A stretch of DNA of 64,000 nucleotides from Rebecca billardiae RCC1528 (taxonomy: Eukaryota > Haptophyta), in NCBI GenBank assembly GCA_965240325.2, contig OZ251223.1, forward strand, positions 1,116,001 through 1,180,000, written 5' to 3'. Positions 53,491 to 62,938 of the stretch are shown here, in pieces; within the stretch, counting starts at the first letter, position 1, and every line of letters begins with the position of its first letter. Position numbers and translations under genes: made by a program. The notes below the pieces were generated by a model. The model was not told the origin of the DNA, did no database searches, and saw only the letters and a list, made by a program, of their open reading frames with translations.

Positions 53491-56127
53491 ATGGGCGATG
53501 CCGGGGTCCGCCTGCTCCGGCGCGCGGCGGGGCGGGGCGACGCACGTGCGACGTTCCTGCTGGCGAGGCGCGCCGAATTGGGCGACGGCGTCGCGCAGGA
53601 CGTCGCCGAGGCGCATCGCCTCTATGTCCTCGCTGCGAATCGTGGGTTCGGGCAAGCGCAGCAACGGTTGGGCGAAATCTACGCGGCCGTGCTGAACTGG
53701 GCAGAGGCTACGCGCTGGTACCGACTGGCGGCCGAGCAGGGCGACGCGCAGGCGCAGAACAACCTGGGCTGGTGCTACGACCGAGGCGAGGGCGTGCCGC
53801 AGGACTTGACCGAGGCAGTGCGCTGGTACCGGCTGGCGGCCGAGCAGGGCTACGCAGCTGCGCAGAGCAACCTGGGCGTGTGCTACTATGATGGCAAGGG
53901 CGTGCCGCAGGACTGGGCCGAGGCGGTGCGCTTGTACCGGCTGCCGGCCGAGCAGGGCTACGCAGCTGCGCAGATCAACCTGGGCGTGTGCTACGAACAA
54001 GCCAAGGGCGTGATGCAGGACTGGGCCGAGGCAGTGCGCTTGTACCGGCTGGCGGCCGAGCAGGGCACTGCAGCTGCGCAGGCCCGCATGGGCGTGATGT
54101 TTGAACTAGGCAAGGGCGTGCCGCAGGACTGGGCCGAGGCGGCGCGCTGGTACCGGCTGGCGGCCGAGCAGGGCGATGCAGCTGCGCAGATCAGCCTGGG
54201 CGTGCGCTACCAACGAGGCGAGGGCGTGCCGCAGGACTTGACCGAGGCAGTGCGCTGGTACCGGCTGGCGGCCGAGCAGGGCTACGCAGCTGCGCAGAGC
54301 AACCTGGGCGTGTGCTACTATGATGGCAAGGGCGTGCCGCAGGACTGGGCCGAGGCGGTGCGCTGGTACCGCCTGGCGGCCGAGCAGGGCAATGCAGATG
54401 CGCAGATCAACCTGGGCGTGTGCTACGAACAAGCCAAGGGCGTGATGCAGGACTGGGCAGAGGCAGTGCGCTTGTACCGGCTGGCGGCCGAGCAGGGCAC
54501 TGCAGCTGCGCAGGCCCGCATGGGCGTGATGTTTGAACTAGGCAAGGGCGTGCCGCAGGACTGGGCCGATGCGGCGCGCTGGTACCGGCTGGCGGCCGAG
54601 CAGGGCGATGCAGCTGCGCAGATCAGCCTGGGCGTGCGCTACCAACGAGGCGAGGGCGTGCCGCAGGACTTGACCGAGGCAGTGCGCTTGTACCGGCTGG
54701 CGGCCGAGCAGGGCTACGCAGCTGCGCAGAGCAACCTGGGCGTGTGCTACTATGATGGCGAGGGCGTGCCGCAGGACTGGGCCGAGGCGGCGCGCTGGTA
54801 CCGGCTGGCGGCCGAGCAGGGCGATGCAGGTGCGCAGAGCAACCTGGGCACATGCTACAAACAAGGCAAGGGCGTGGCGCAGGACTGGGCCGAGGCGGTG
54901 CGCTGGTACCGGCTGGCGGCCGAGCAGGGCAATGCAGGTGCGCAGACCAACCTGGGCTGGTGCTACCAACGAGGCGAGGGCGTGCCGCAGGATATGGCTG
55001 AGGCGGTGCGCTTGATCCGGCTTGCGGTCGAGCAGGGAAATGCAGTTGCGCAGTGCAGCCTGGGCGCATGCTACGAACAAGGCGAGGGCGTGCCGCAGGG
55101 TATGGCCGAGGCGGTGCGCTTGTACCGGCTGGCGGCCGAGCAGGGCATTGCAGCTGCGCAGAGCAACCTGGGCGTGTGCTACTATGATGGCGAGGGCGTG
55201 CCGCAGGACTGGGCCGAGGCGGCGCGCTGGTACCGGCTGGCGGCCGAGCAGGGCGATGCAGGTGCGCAGAGCAACCTGGGCACATGCTACAAACAAGGCA
55301 AGGGCGTGGCGCAGGACTGGGCCGAGGCGGTGCGCTGGTACCGGCTGGCGGCCGAGCAGGGCAATGCAGGTGCGCAGACCAACCTGGGCTGGTGCTACCA
55401 ACGAGGCGAGGGCGTGCCGCAGGATATGGCTGAGGCGGTGCGCTTGATCCGGCTTGCGGTCGAGCAGGGAAATGCAGTTGCGCAGTGCAGCCTGGGCGCA
55501 TGCTACGAACAAGGCGAGGGCGTGCCGCAGGGTATGGCCGAGGCGGTGCGCTTGTACCGGCTGGCGGCCGAGCAGGGCATTGCAGATGCGCAGATCAACC
55601 TGGGCAGGTGCTACGACCGAGGCGAGGGCGTGCCGCAGGATATGGCCGAGGCGGTGCGCTTGTACCGGCTGGCGGCCGAGCAGGGCGACGGAGGTGGGCA
55701 GTACACCCTGGGCGTGTGCTACGAACGAGGCGAGGGCGTGCCGCAGGATATGGCCGAGGCGGTGCGCTCGTACCGGCTGGCCATCGACGGCGGCCAGCCA
55801 GAAGCCCACTTGGCATTGGCGCGCCTGCTGCTTGCAGGCGGGGCCGTGCAGCGCGACGTAGCGGAGGGAGTGCGGCTGCTGCGCCGCGGGCACGAGCTTG
55901 ACGGCTCCGTGGTGGATCCGAGCGAGGTGCTCGGCGACTATGCCGGAGATCGCGAGGTGGCCGCTGCGTGCTGCATGGTGTGCGCCAAGTCGGGCCGTGG
56001 CGTGAAGAAGTGCGAGCGGTGCCTCGTGGCGGTCTTCTGCTGCCGCGAGCACCTGCGGAGCGCGTGGAACACGCACAAGCCCCACTGCACGGAGTGGCGC
56101 GCCGCCGCGGCGGCGTTGACTCCGTGA
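53491..56127 (+). CDS. Sel1-repeat protein with C-terminal MYND-type zinc finger, copy 1
   Basis: 878 residues in one exon. After an N-terminal part of about 70 residues with two diverged units, 20 Sel1-like repeats of exactly 36 residues follow (consensus AEAVRWYRLAAEQGxAxAQxNLGxCYxxGxGVPQDW), forming an alpha-solenoid. The end has a MYND-like finger: CCMVCAKSGRGVKKCERC then VFCCREHLRSAWNTHKPHC. The sixth ligand, usually Cys, is His here. Sel1 solenoids bind proteins, and MYND fingers bind Pro-rich peptides, so this is probably an adaptor; no enzyme domain is present. Repeats 2-17 are arranged as four 432-bp blocks. The gene is a paralogue of 61204-62688, with the same ends. The start is set by the shared N-terminus GDAGVRLLRRAAGRGDAR. 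Confidence 0.9.
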   Translation: MGDAGVRLLRRAAGRGDARATFLLARRAELGDGVAQDVAEAHRLYVLAANRGFGQAQQRLGEIYAAVLNWAEATRWYRLAAEQGDAQAQNNLGWCYDRGEGVPQDLTEAVRWYRLAAEQGYAAAQSNLGVCYYDGKGVPQDWAEAVRLYRLPAEQGYAAAQINLGVCYEQAKGVMQDWAEAVRLYRLAAEQGTAAAQARMGVMFELGKGVPQDWAEAARWYRLAAEQGDAAAQISLGVRYQRGEGVPQDLTEAVRWYRLAAEQGYAAAQSNLGVCYYDGKGVPQDWAEAVRWYRLAAEQGNADAQINLGVCYEQAKGVMQDWAEAVRLYRLAAEQGTAAAQARMGVMFELGKGVPQDWADAARWYRLAAEQGDAAAQISLGVRYQRGEGVPQDLTEAVRLYRLAAEQGYAAAQSNLGVCYYDGEGVPQDWAEAARWYRLAAEQGDAGAQSNLGTCYKQGKGVAQDWAEAVRWYRLAAEQGNAGAQTNLGWCYQRGEGVPQDMAEAVRLIRLAVEQGNAVAQCSLGACYEQGEGVPQGMAEAVRLYRLAAEQGIAAAQSNLGVCYYDGEGVPQDWAEAARWYRLAAEQGDAGAQSNLGTCYKQGKGVAQDWAEAVRWYRLAAEQGNAGAQTNLGWCYQRGEGVPQDMAEAVRLIRLAVEQGNAVAQCSLGACYEQGEGVPQGMAEAVRLYRLAAEQGIADAQINLGRCYDRGEGVPQDMAEAVRLYRLAAEQGDGGGQYTLGVCYERGEGVPQDMAEAVRSYRLAIDGGQPEAHLALARLLLAGGAVQRDVAEGVRLLRRGHELDGSVVDPSEVLGDYAGDREVAAACCMVCAKSGRGVKKCERCLVAVFCCREHLRSAWNTHKPHCTEWRAAAAALTP
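53809..55536 (+). repeat. Higher-order tandem repeat, four 432-bp blocks of four Sel1 units
   Basis: TGCTACTATGATGGC occurs at 53881, 54313, 54745 and 55177, exactly 432 bp apart. Blocks 1 and 2 (Sel1 units 2-5 and 6-9) are almost identical, as are blocks 3 and 4 (units 10-13 and 14-17), down to silent sites. Confidence 0.9.
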
Positions 56128-56843
56128 CTCTGACTGCTGCCAATCATCAGCAGACTGATTCTGACTAGTGACTCTGAGACGGCAGTGTCGGAGTGAGTGA
56201 CCGCACGACGACGACGGGGCCGCCAGAGCCCAGAAGTGATGCGAGTATAAGATTTTTTGACGCGAGTATTATAGTATATAGCAGATAGAATAATACAATA
56301 AGCTGCTACGTACGGGCGATCGACGAACCGTAGTTCGTCGATCTGCGTATATAATCGATCTGCGTTGACTGGTTCACTGAAATCACTCAGACTGAGACTA
56401 GCTACTCAGTGAGTTCTCAGAGTCTGAGACGAGAGTAGCAGCAGGCAGAGTATAGATAGGGCGAGTAGCTCTCTTACGGTTCTTAGATGAGCCAGAGAGA
56501 GATCGAGACATTGTCATCGAGAGATGACGCCGAGACAGCCTGGTGATTATCACTCATCACTGCCGCCGACTGCGCCCCGCGTCTCGTTGACGTCTGACTA
56601 TAGTCTGTAGTCAGTGATGAGTAAGAGTTTCAACTGACTATAGTACAGCAGTAACGTACGACTACCATTCACATACAGACACATTGAGTGAGTATAGACT
56701 ATAGTCAGTGAGGTCGACGGTTACTCTGAGCCGAGTCAATACGGCTATATAATAGTCGCGTAGTACACACACACACACACACACTGACACACGGCACACA
56801 CACACTACACAGTGAGTCACACACACACACACCGACACACACT
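56128..56843. other. Spacer with (CA)n tract
   Basis: No gene is seen. Low-complexity GACT-rich DNA leads into the interrupted (CA)n repeat at 56762-56836. Confidence 0.6.
56762..56836. repeat. Interrupted (CA)n microsatellite before the RNase H ORF
   Basis: Several CA runs separated by short interruptions (TGACACACGG, TACACAGTGAGT) end eight bases before the ORF start. Confidence 0.9.
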
Positions 56844-59430
56844 GTGACACTTAATTCACACACTCCACCCAATCCTCGCCATCTGCCGGCACTTCCTGTA
56901 CCTGGCATGCTAATGGTGGCCACGGACGGCTCATTCGATGCAGAGAACGGACAGGCTGCATGTGCCTTTTCCTTCTTCAGTGGCAACAATTACACTGCCC
57001 CTGTGCATGTGTATTGCTCCAAGTTCGAGGGGCACCAGGCACCAGGCCCAGCCGAATTCATGGCCATCACCGATGCATTGGTGCAGATAGACCCCACCGC
57101 CAACCTGCTGGTGTGCACTGACCTGCAGGATATGGTAAAGGCAGCCGAAATGTGGCAAAACGACCCCTGGGACCGACGGCTGCGGCAGGGGCACCACGCG
57201 TACGCACCATACATCGCCAGGGTCATGAGCCTGGTGGGCTGGCGCCGCTTGATGCATGGCAGCACCACTTCATTTGAGCATGTCAAGGCGCACTCTGCTG
57301 ACGATGCGGCAGCGCTACACCTCAGCCTCACGCACACTCAGGGGGACCATCACTGCACTGTCAGCCAACACAGTGTGGCGGCTTTGCGCCAAGCAGGGAT
57401 GAACCCCAAAACCCTGCTCAACGCATGCAGCGATGCTGGGGCCAAGCTATGCTGCTCTGGCCCCACAACCCCCTGTGTGACTCACAAGAGAGGTGGCCAC
57501 CCAAATGCGGGTTCTCATGCGCTGGTACAGCTGGCCAACGGAGAGCCAGTGGCAGGCAGAATCAAGCCCCTTGTGTATGACAGTGTGCTGTCACAAAGGG
57601 CAACGCACCTGCAAGCCACCAAGTCCAGCTGTGACTTGGTGGGTAAATGGACTGGCGTGTGGCCAGAGGCCTCCACTGGCATCCTACGGACCTGGCAGGC
57701 CAGCACTGTGCCTGCCTACTACATACTCCACCACGGATATGAGTTCCTGCAGCCGGCTGCCCTGCGAGACCCGACGTTGTTATCTGTGCGATTCCAGTCC
57801 GGGGCTGCATTTAGCGATGCCTGCCCCCTCTGTGATCATACTCCACTGCTACATCCAGCGCCAGATACTGAACACCACCTCTTCTCCGAGTGCCCTGAGG
57901 TCGATGCCTACCGCGAGGCTGCTGCCAGAAGCATATCGCATATAATTGAGCCCTTCATGCAGGGACAGGCTGCAGCATGGAACTTGGCGCGACATGTGTG
58001 CTCTGGGGCTGCCCTCTTGGGCAGGGTGCCCAGCACACTGAAGACCACTGTGGGGGGCAACGTGCATCTCGGCAGGACCATGCACGTGGCCTTACTGAAG
58101 GCAGGGCTAGGCATCATGCAGGCCCGCAAGGACGTGGACTCCCAGCTGTCAAAGGCAGGGCGTCTCCTCCGACATGCCAGGGAGCTTCGGCCGCCGCCTG
58201 GGCACGACCAGGGGGGGCAGCCCCCGCCCCCACAGGCACAGGCAGGCCCAGGAGGGGCGATTGCCATGAATAATCAGTTACAGGGACCACCTGTCATCCA
58301 GCAGCAACCCCCTGCCCAGGCTGGCCAGGGCTGGCAGGCAGGCGCGGGGCAAGCCAACCTGCACCAGCCAATAGCGCGCGGTCACCACGTGCGCCCTCAG
58401 CTACTCTTGCGGGCATGGCCTCTACAGCGTGCTCGCCCCCTCCCTATGGTGATTGCGTGGCCTCTGCAGCCTGCCACACCTCTTGTGGCATGGCCGCTCC
58501 AATATGTTACCCCACTGGCTCGCCGCGATGTGCATCCGTCGGACAATGTGTTGACACATGGGGGCACTGAGATTGAGGCAGACCCTGCTGCGGGCAGTCA
58601 CACTGGTCACGGAGCTCACAACTGCATTACACAATCAGACACTGGACAGCAGGCCACACAGCCACCTGCTGGCTCTGCCAAGACACTGGCAGCCCCCAGG
58701 CGCAGGCTGCCTCCTCCTAGTCAAGCTCAGCAAGACAGCCCCCCGCCCAAACGACACTGCCCACCCCGCCAGGCAAATGTGCCTATCCTAACACCAACTG
58801 GCAGGCAGGCTCAGCCTGCGCAGCGAAGTATGCAACCCCCTGCAAAGAGCAGCAGAAAGAGGCGCGCAAACGACACCTCCCCAGGCGTATTAGCCATCGC
58901 CACCACTCTGCTTGCGTCCTACAGCGGCCCACGCCCTGACTTGATGCCCAATATCGCACACATGTCTGACATGACACCATCTGCCTCCATAGCAGCACGA
59001 GTGAAATACAGGCGCCTCACTGCCAGGACCAGTGGCCCAGACCCCGGCCCAGCTACTGGGCTCGCTGACAGCCCCCTCCGTCCCCTCCCCCGCGCAGGGA
59101 TCGGCTAGTGGCTGGCCCTCTGCCCACACTGGGGCACTCTAGGGGGTGCCCAGTCTGCCGACTCGGCTCAAACTCGATGATCTCGAATTGCAAGGCAGTG
59201 CACTGCTGGTACCTGGGACCACCCCACAGTGTTGGGCTTGTATGCTGTCGGCAATGGCATACCCCCGCCCCCTCTGGAGGCGGGCTGTCCACAGCGGAGT
59301 GGTGTCAAGGCACTTGGTGTATCGGTCAGTGGTTTGAGGTTGGGTGAGGGTGGTGGTTGGTTGGGGGCTGGCCAGGGTAGGGCTGGAGGCTTCGGCCGCC
59401 AGTCTGATCACCCGGAGCCCGTTATAAAGG
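56837..59430 (+). mobile_element. Probable 5'-truncated non-LTR retrotransposon
   Basis: It contains an ORF with RNase H and a terminal zinc knuckle, the order found downstream of reverse transcriptase in LINE-type elements, but no reverse transcriptase upstream. It is bounded by (CA)n at 56762-56836 and by (TA)n(CA)n at 59431-59552. Its codon use is less GC biased than that of neighbouring genes. The segment after the ORF (59109-59430) would be the 3' untranslated end. Exact element ends are not determined. Confidence 0.5.
56844..59108 (+). CDS. RNase H domain and zinc-knuckle protein (retroelement derived)
   Basis: 754 residues, one exon. The N-terminal RNase H fold keeps all four acidic positions: D28 in VATDGSF, E71 in GPAEFMAITDAL, D93 in LVCTDLQD and D197 in NACSDAGAK, with a His in EHVKAHSADDAA. 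It would cut RNA in RNA-DNA hybrids. Further on, CPLCDHTPLLHP followed by EHHLFSECPE is a CCHC-type zinc-binding motif like that after the reverse transcriptase of plant LINEs. The last 250 residues are Pro/Gln/Ala rich with HARELRPPPG and no domain. No reverse transcriptase is attached. The frame has stayed intact over 754 codons, so either the insertion is recent or the protein was kept by the host. The true start may be upstream of a truncation; an internal start at M22 is possible. Confidence 0.7.
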   Translation: MTLNSHTPPNPRHLPALPVPGMLMVATDGSFDAENGQAACAFSFFSGNNYTAPVHVYCSKFEGHQAPGPAEFMAITDALVQIDPTANLLVCTDLQDMVKAAEMWQNDPWDRRLRQGHHAYAPYIARVMSLVGWRRLMHGSTTSFEHVKAHSADDAAALHLSLTHTQGDHHCTVSQHSVAALRQAGMNPKTLLNACSDAGAKLCCSGPTTPCVTHKRGGHPNAGSHALVQLANGEPVAGRIKPLVYDSVLSQRATHLQATKSSCDLVGKWTGVWPEASTGILRTWQASTVPAYYILHHGYEFLQPAALRDPTLLSVRFQSGAAFSDACPLCDHTPLLHPAPDTEHHLFSECPEVDAYREAAARSISHIIEPFMQGQAAAWNLARHVCSGAALLGRVPSTLKTTVGGNVHLGRTMHVALLKAGLGIMQARKDVDSQLSKAGRLLRHARELRPPPGHDQGGQPPPPQAQAGPGGAIAMNNQLQGPPVIQQQPPAQAGQGWQAGAGQANLHQPIARGHHVRPQLLLRAWPLQRARPLPMVIAWPLQPATPLVAWPLQYVTPLARRDVHPSDNVLTHGGTEIEADPAAGSHTGHGAHNCITQSDTGQQATQPPAGSAKTLAAPRRRLPPPSQAQQDSPPPKRHCPPRQANVPILTPTGRQAQPAQRSMQPPAKSSRKRRANDTSPGVLAIATTLLASYSGPRPDLMPNIAHMSDMTPSASIAARVKYRRLTARTSGPDPGPATGLADSPLRPLPRAGIG

Positions 59431-59555
<125 letters not shown>

Positions 59556-59698
59556 TCACAGCTAGCGCGCATGATAGTGAGATATTTATTGTCATCCGAA
59601 TACGTGACCCGCCGGTCCCGGACACCGTATAGTCTGTAATCTCTGACTCAGACCCGCGCGCGGCATCGCCACCCGCGCTGCCCGCCCACGCCCCCGAA

Positions 59699-60964
59699 TC
59701 ACCGCACTGCAGCAGTAGCGGCAGCAGCGTCGGCAGACTCATTGAAGGAGGCCCTGGCCGCGGCCAACGCTCGCGCGCCGGGCGTGCTGGCAGCCTGCTT
59801 TCTGGGCGTGGACGCGCCAGCGCCACCTTGCAACTGCGGGAGTGTTGCGCGCGAGACCGGAGCCTCGGACCCGGCCCGTGTGCAGCTCCGCGAGCCAGAC
59901 CCCGCGCCCCCGACGGCGATGAGGACGCCCTGGAAGACGACGCAGCAGGCCAGCGCGAGCATCACGCGCGCGCACACCCACAGCTGCCGCTCGAGCGTGC
60001 GCGGCGCCACCGGGCCGAGCAGCCCGGCGTAGACCGCCTCCTCCCGCGCCATCTGCGCGCCGATCTCGGCGAGCTCCTCGCGCAGCGCGGCGATGCGCGT
60101 GCGCGCATCCGCCAGCCGCGCGCTCTCCGAGCCCACGCTCGCCCTCAGCTTCGAGTCCTCCGCGCCCGCCCGCTTGAGCTCGAGCTGGGTGTCGCGCAGC
60201 TCCCGCTGGAGGCGCTCGCCCTCGCGCTGCGCCGTCGAGTGCGCGTCGCGCGCTGAGATCAGATCTGCATCGAGCTTGCGCGTGCTTGTCTCGGCCGCGC
60301 TCACCGCGTCGTGGGCTCGATCCAGCTCTGCGGACAGCGCCTTGACCGCAGCCACGCGCTCGCGCTCCTGCTGCCGCGCGCTGCGCAGCTTGGCGCCGAT
60401 CTGCTCGGCCTCGCGAGAGGCCTGCTGCTCGGCCGCGCGCAGCTGCTCGAGCTCTGCGGCTCCGGCGAGCGCCGACGCCTGGGCGGCGGTCCGCTGCGCG
60501 TTGAGGAGGTCTCGCTCCACGGCGAGCGCACGGATGCGCTCTTCGGCGGCGACGAGGGTCACATTCAGCCGCACGACCTCCGCGCCGCTCTCGTTGGCCG
60601 CTCGGAGTGCAGTGTGCGCCGCCCGCGAGAGGTGCTCCTGCTCGCGTACCGAGGCGGCCGCGGCGGTCTCGAGGAGGTCGGCCTCCTTGCGCAGCCGCGC
60701 GACCTCGGCAGCGACCGCGTTTTCTTCCTCGCGCGCCGCTCGCGCACGCTCGCGCAGGCCGACGAGCTCAGCACGCGCCACTTTGGAGCGCGCCTCCATC
60801 TCCTGCAGCTCGGCCGCATCGCGCTCGACCGCCCGCGCCAGATCGGCGCCAGCGAGCAGCCACGGCGGTGGATTCGGCAGGAGCTCGTGCGTGAGGGCCA
60901 CGCCGACCGCAATGGCCACCGTCGCTGTGATCATCGCGCACGCAGCCGCGCCGGAGGGCGCCAT
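59699..60964 (-). CDS. Coiled-coil protein with a membrane helix at each end
   Basis: 421 residues in one exon. An N-terminal hydrophobic segment (CAMITATVAIAVGVAL, about 8-24) is followed by about 250 residues of heptad-rich coiled coil (VARLRKEADLLETAAAASV, LEQLRAAEQQASREAEQIG, ERLQRELRDTQLELKRAG). A second hydrophobic helix (VCARVMLALACCVVFQGVLIAVG, about 325-347) then leads to a Ser/Ala/Arg-rich tail. Both ends would be on the same side if the coil lies in a lumen or bridges within one compartment. I do not recognise the family; tethering or organelle spacing is inference. It lies between the retroelement and Sel1-MYND copy 2, divergent from the latter. Start 60964 is chosen because the frame above it (to 61261) is polar and unlike the rest. 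Confidence 0.6.
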   Translation of the reverse strand: MAPSGAAACAMITATVAIAVGVALTHELLPNPPPWLLAGADLARAVERDAAELQEMEARSKVARAELVGLRERARAAREEENAVAAEVARLRKEADLLETAAAASVREQEHLSRAAHTALRAANESGAEVVRLNVTLVAAEERIRALAVERDLLNAQRTAAQASALAGAAELEQLRAAEQQASREAEQIGAKLRSARQQERERVAAVKALSAELDRAHDAVSAAETSTRKLDADLISARDAHSTAQREGERLQRELRDTQLELKRAGAEDSKLRASVGSESARLADARTRIAALREELAEIGAQMAREEAVYAGLLGPVAPRTLERQLWVCARVMLALACCVVFQGVLIAVGGAGSGSRSCTRAGSEAPVSRATLPQLQGGAGASTPRKQAASTPGARALAAARASFNESADAAAATAAVR

Positions 60965-61203
60965 CGCCTTGTGTCGCCGCGCCCGCTTGTGGTCGGGGTG
61001 TTTTGAATGGCGGCCGAGGCGGCCATCAAACTCACGGTCGTCATCTTTTTGAAGCGCGCGCAGTATTTTGAATTCTTTTCTCGGATGAGACCTGCGCCGT
61101 CCTACCTGTGTCGTTAAATCATAGAATGAGTCCGGAGGCCGGACTCGACTCGACTCCGCTGCCGCCTGCCTGGCAAATTTGAAATTGGCATCAGCGATAC
61201 AGC
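60965..61203. promoter_or_regulatory. Shared promoter of the coiled-coil gene and Sel1-MYND 2
   Basis: 239 bp between divergent starts. An AT-rich patch lies at about 61065-61085 (TATTTTGAATTCTTTTCTCGG). The inverted pair GAGTCCGG...CCGGACTC at 61125-61147 and the block GGCATCAGCG match parts of the copy 1 upstream region. Confidence 0.4.
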
Positions 61204-62688
61204 ATGGCGGGCGATGCCGGGGTCCGCCTGCTCCGGCGCGCGGCTGGGCGGGGCGACGCACGCGCGACGTTCCTACTGGCGAGGCGCACCGAAGCGGGCG
61301 ACGGCGTCACGCAGGATGTCGACGAGGCGGTGCGCCTCTATGTCCTCGCTGCGAATCGTGGGTTTGCGCAAGCGCAGCAACACTTGGGCGAGATCTGCGC
61401 GGCCACGCAGAATTGGGCCGAGTGTGCGCGCTGGCTCCGGCTGGCGGCCGAGCAGGGCGAATCGACTGCTCAAGCCCGCATGGGCGCGCTGTATGCAGAA
61501 GGCAAGGGCGTGCCGCAGGACTGGGCCGAGGCGGCGCGCTGGTACCGGCTGGCGGCCGAGCAGGGCAATGCAGGTGCGCAGATCAACCTGGGCTTGTGCC
61601 ACGACGAAGGCAAGGGCGTGCACCAGGACAGGGCCGAGGCAGTGCGCTGGTACCGGCTGGCGGCCGAGCAGGGCACTGCAGCTGCGCAGAGGAACCTGGG
61701 CGTGTGCTACGCACGAGGCGAGGGCGTGCCGCAGGACTGGGCCGAGGCGGTGCGCTTGTACCGGCTGGCAGCCGAGCAGGGCAATGCAGGTGCGCAGACC
61801 AACCTGGGCTGGTGCTACAACGAAGGCGATGGCGTACTGCAGGATATGACGGAGGCGGTGCGCTTGTACCGGCTGGCGGCCGAGCAGGGCTACGCATCTG
61901 CGCAGACCAGCCTGGGCACGTGCTACGCACGAGGCGAGGGCGTGCAGCAGGATATGGCGGAGGCGGTGCGCTGGTTCCGGCTGGCGGCCGTGCAGGGCTA
62001 CGCAACTGCGCAGAGCAACCTGGGCGAGTGCTACGATCAAGGCAAGGGCGTGCACCAGGACTCGGCCGAGGCATTGCGCTGGTACCGGCTGGCGGCCGAG
62101 CAGGGCTACGCAGATGCGCAGAACAACCTGGGCGTGTGCTACGAACGAGGCGAGGGCGTGGCGCAGGACTTGGCCGAGGCTGTGCGCTTGTACCGGCTGG
62201 CGGCCGAGCAGGGCAATGCAGCTGCGCAGTTTGCCCTGGGCGCGTACTACCAACGAGGTGAGGGCGTGCCGCAGGATATGGCCGAGGCGGTGCGCTCGTA
62301 CCGGCTGGCCATCGACGGCGGCCAGCCAGAAGCCCACTTGGCATTGGCGCGCCTGCTGCTTGCAGGCGGGGCCGTGCAGCGCGACGTGGCGGAAGGAGTG
62401 CGGCTGCTGCGCCGCGGGCACGAGCTTGACGGCTCCGTGGTGGATCCGAGCAAGGTGCTCGGCGACTATGCAGGAGATCGCGAGGTGGCCGCTGCGTGCT
62501 GCATGGTGTGCGCCAAGTCGGGCCGTGGCGTGAAGAAGTGCGAGCGGTGCCTTGTGGCGGTCTTCTGCTGCCGCGAGCACCTGCGGAGCGCGTGGAAAAC
62601 GCACAAGCCACACTGCACGGAGTGGCGCGCCGCCGCGGCGGCGGTGACTCTGACTGCTGCCAATCACGCAGAGTCTGAGACGGCATAG
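61204..62688 (+). CDS. Sel1-repeat protein with C-terminal MYND-type zinc finger, copy 2
   Basis: 494 residues in one exon. Same layout as the gene at 53491: N-terminus AGDAGVRLLRRAAGRGDAR, nine Sel1-like units of 36 residues (against 20 in copy 1), the identical transition SYRLAIDGGQPEAHLALARL, and the same MYND-like finger with His at the sixth ligand (VFCCREHLRSAWKTHKPHC). The repeat units are more diverged from each other than in copy 1 and show no 432-bp higher order. The last 130 codons are nearly identical between copies, so duplication or conversion is recent there. Role as a protein-binding adaptor is inferred. Confidence 0.9.
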   Translation: MAGDAGVRLLRRAAGRGDARATFLLARRTEAGDGVTQDVDEAVRLYVLAANRGFAQAQQHLGEICAATQNWAECARWLRLAAEQGESTAQARMGALYAEGKGVPQDWAEAARWYRLAAEQGNAGAQINLGLCHDEGKGVHQDRAEAVRWYRLAAEQGTAAAQRNLGVCYARGEGVPQDWAEAVRLYRLAAEQGNAGAQTNLGWCYNEGDGVLQDMTEAVRLYRLAAEQGYASAQTSLGTCYARGEGVQQDMAEAVRWFRLAAVQGYATAQSNLGECYDQGKGVHQDSAEALRWYRLAAEQGYADAQNNLGVCYERGEGVAQDLAEAVRLYRLAAEQGNAAAQFALGAYYQRGEGVPQDMAEAVRSYRLAIDGGQPEAHLALARLLLAGGAVQRDVAEGVRLLRRGHELDGSVVDPSKVLGDYAGDREVAAACCMVCAKSGRGVKKCERCLVAVFCCREHLRSAWKTHKPHCTEWRAAAAAVTLTAANHAESETA

Positions 62689-62938
62689 TGTAACCACGAC
62701 GACGACGTCGGGGCCACCGGAAGTGAGTACTGGCGGGGACCGTTGAGCATGCATGCAGTGTCATCGCCAGACGGAGGCATAATATGGGCGGATAATATGG
62801 CGCACCGGCCCAGCCCCCTGACTCCTCAACTTAGGCCCTGATAGAGCGTGAGCAAAAGCCGGGCCGGGCCGGCGCACGTCTGCCCGTCGCGATGCAAGCA
62901 GGGCCGTGCTGCTGTCAGAGTCGATCGATGAGGCATCG

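Noticed and set aside
54538-56085. Minus-strand 515-codon frame opposite Sel1-MYND copy 1
   Set aside because: It repeats with the Sel1 unit because the repeat has no stop on that strand. It has no domain, and the same thing occurs opposite copy 2 (61273-62754).
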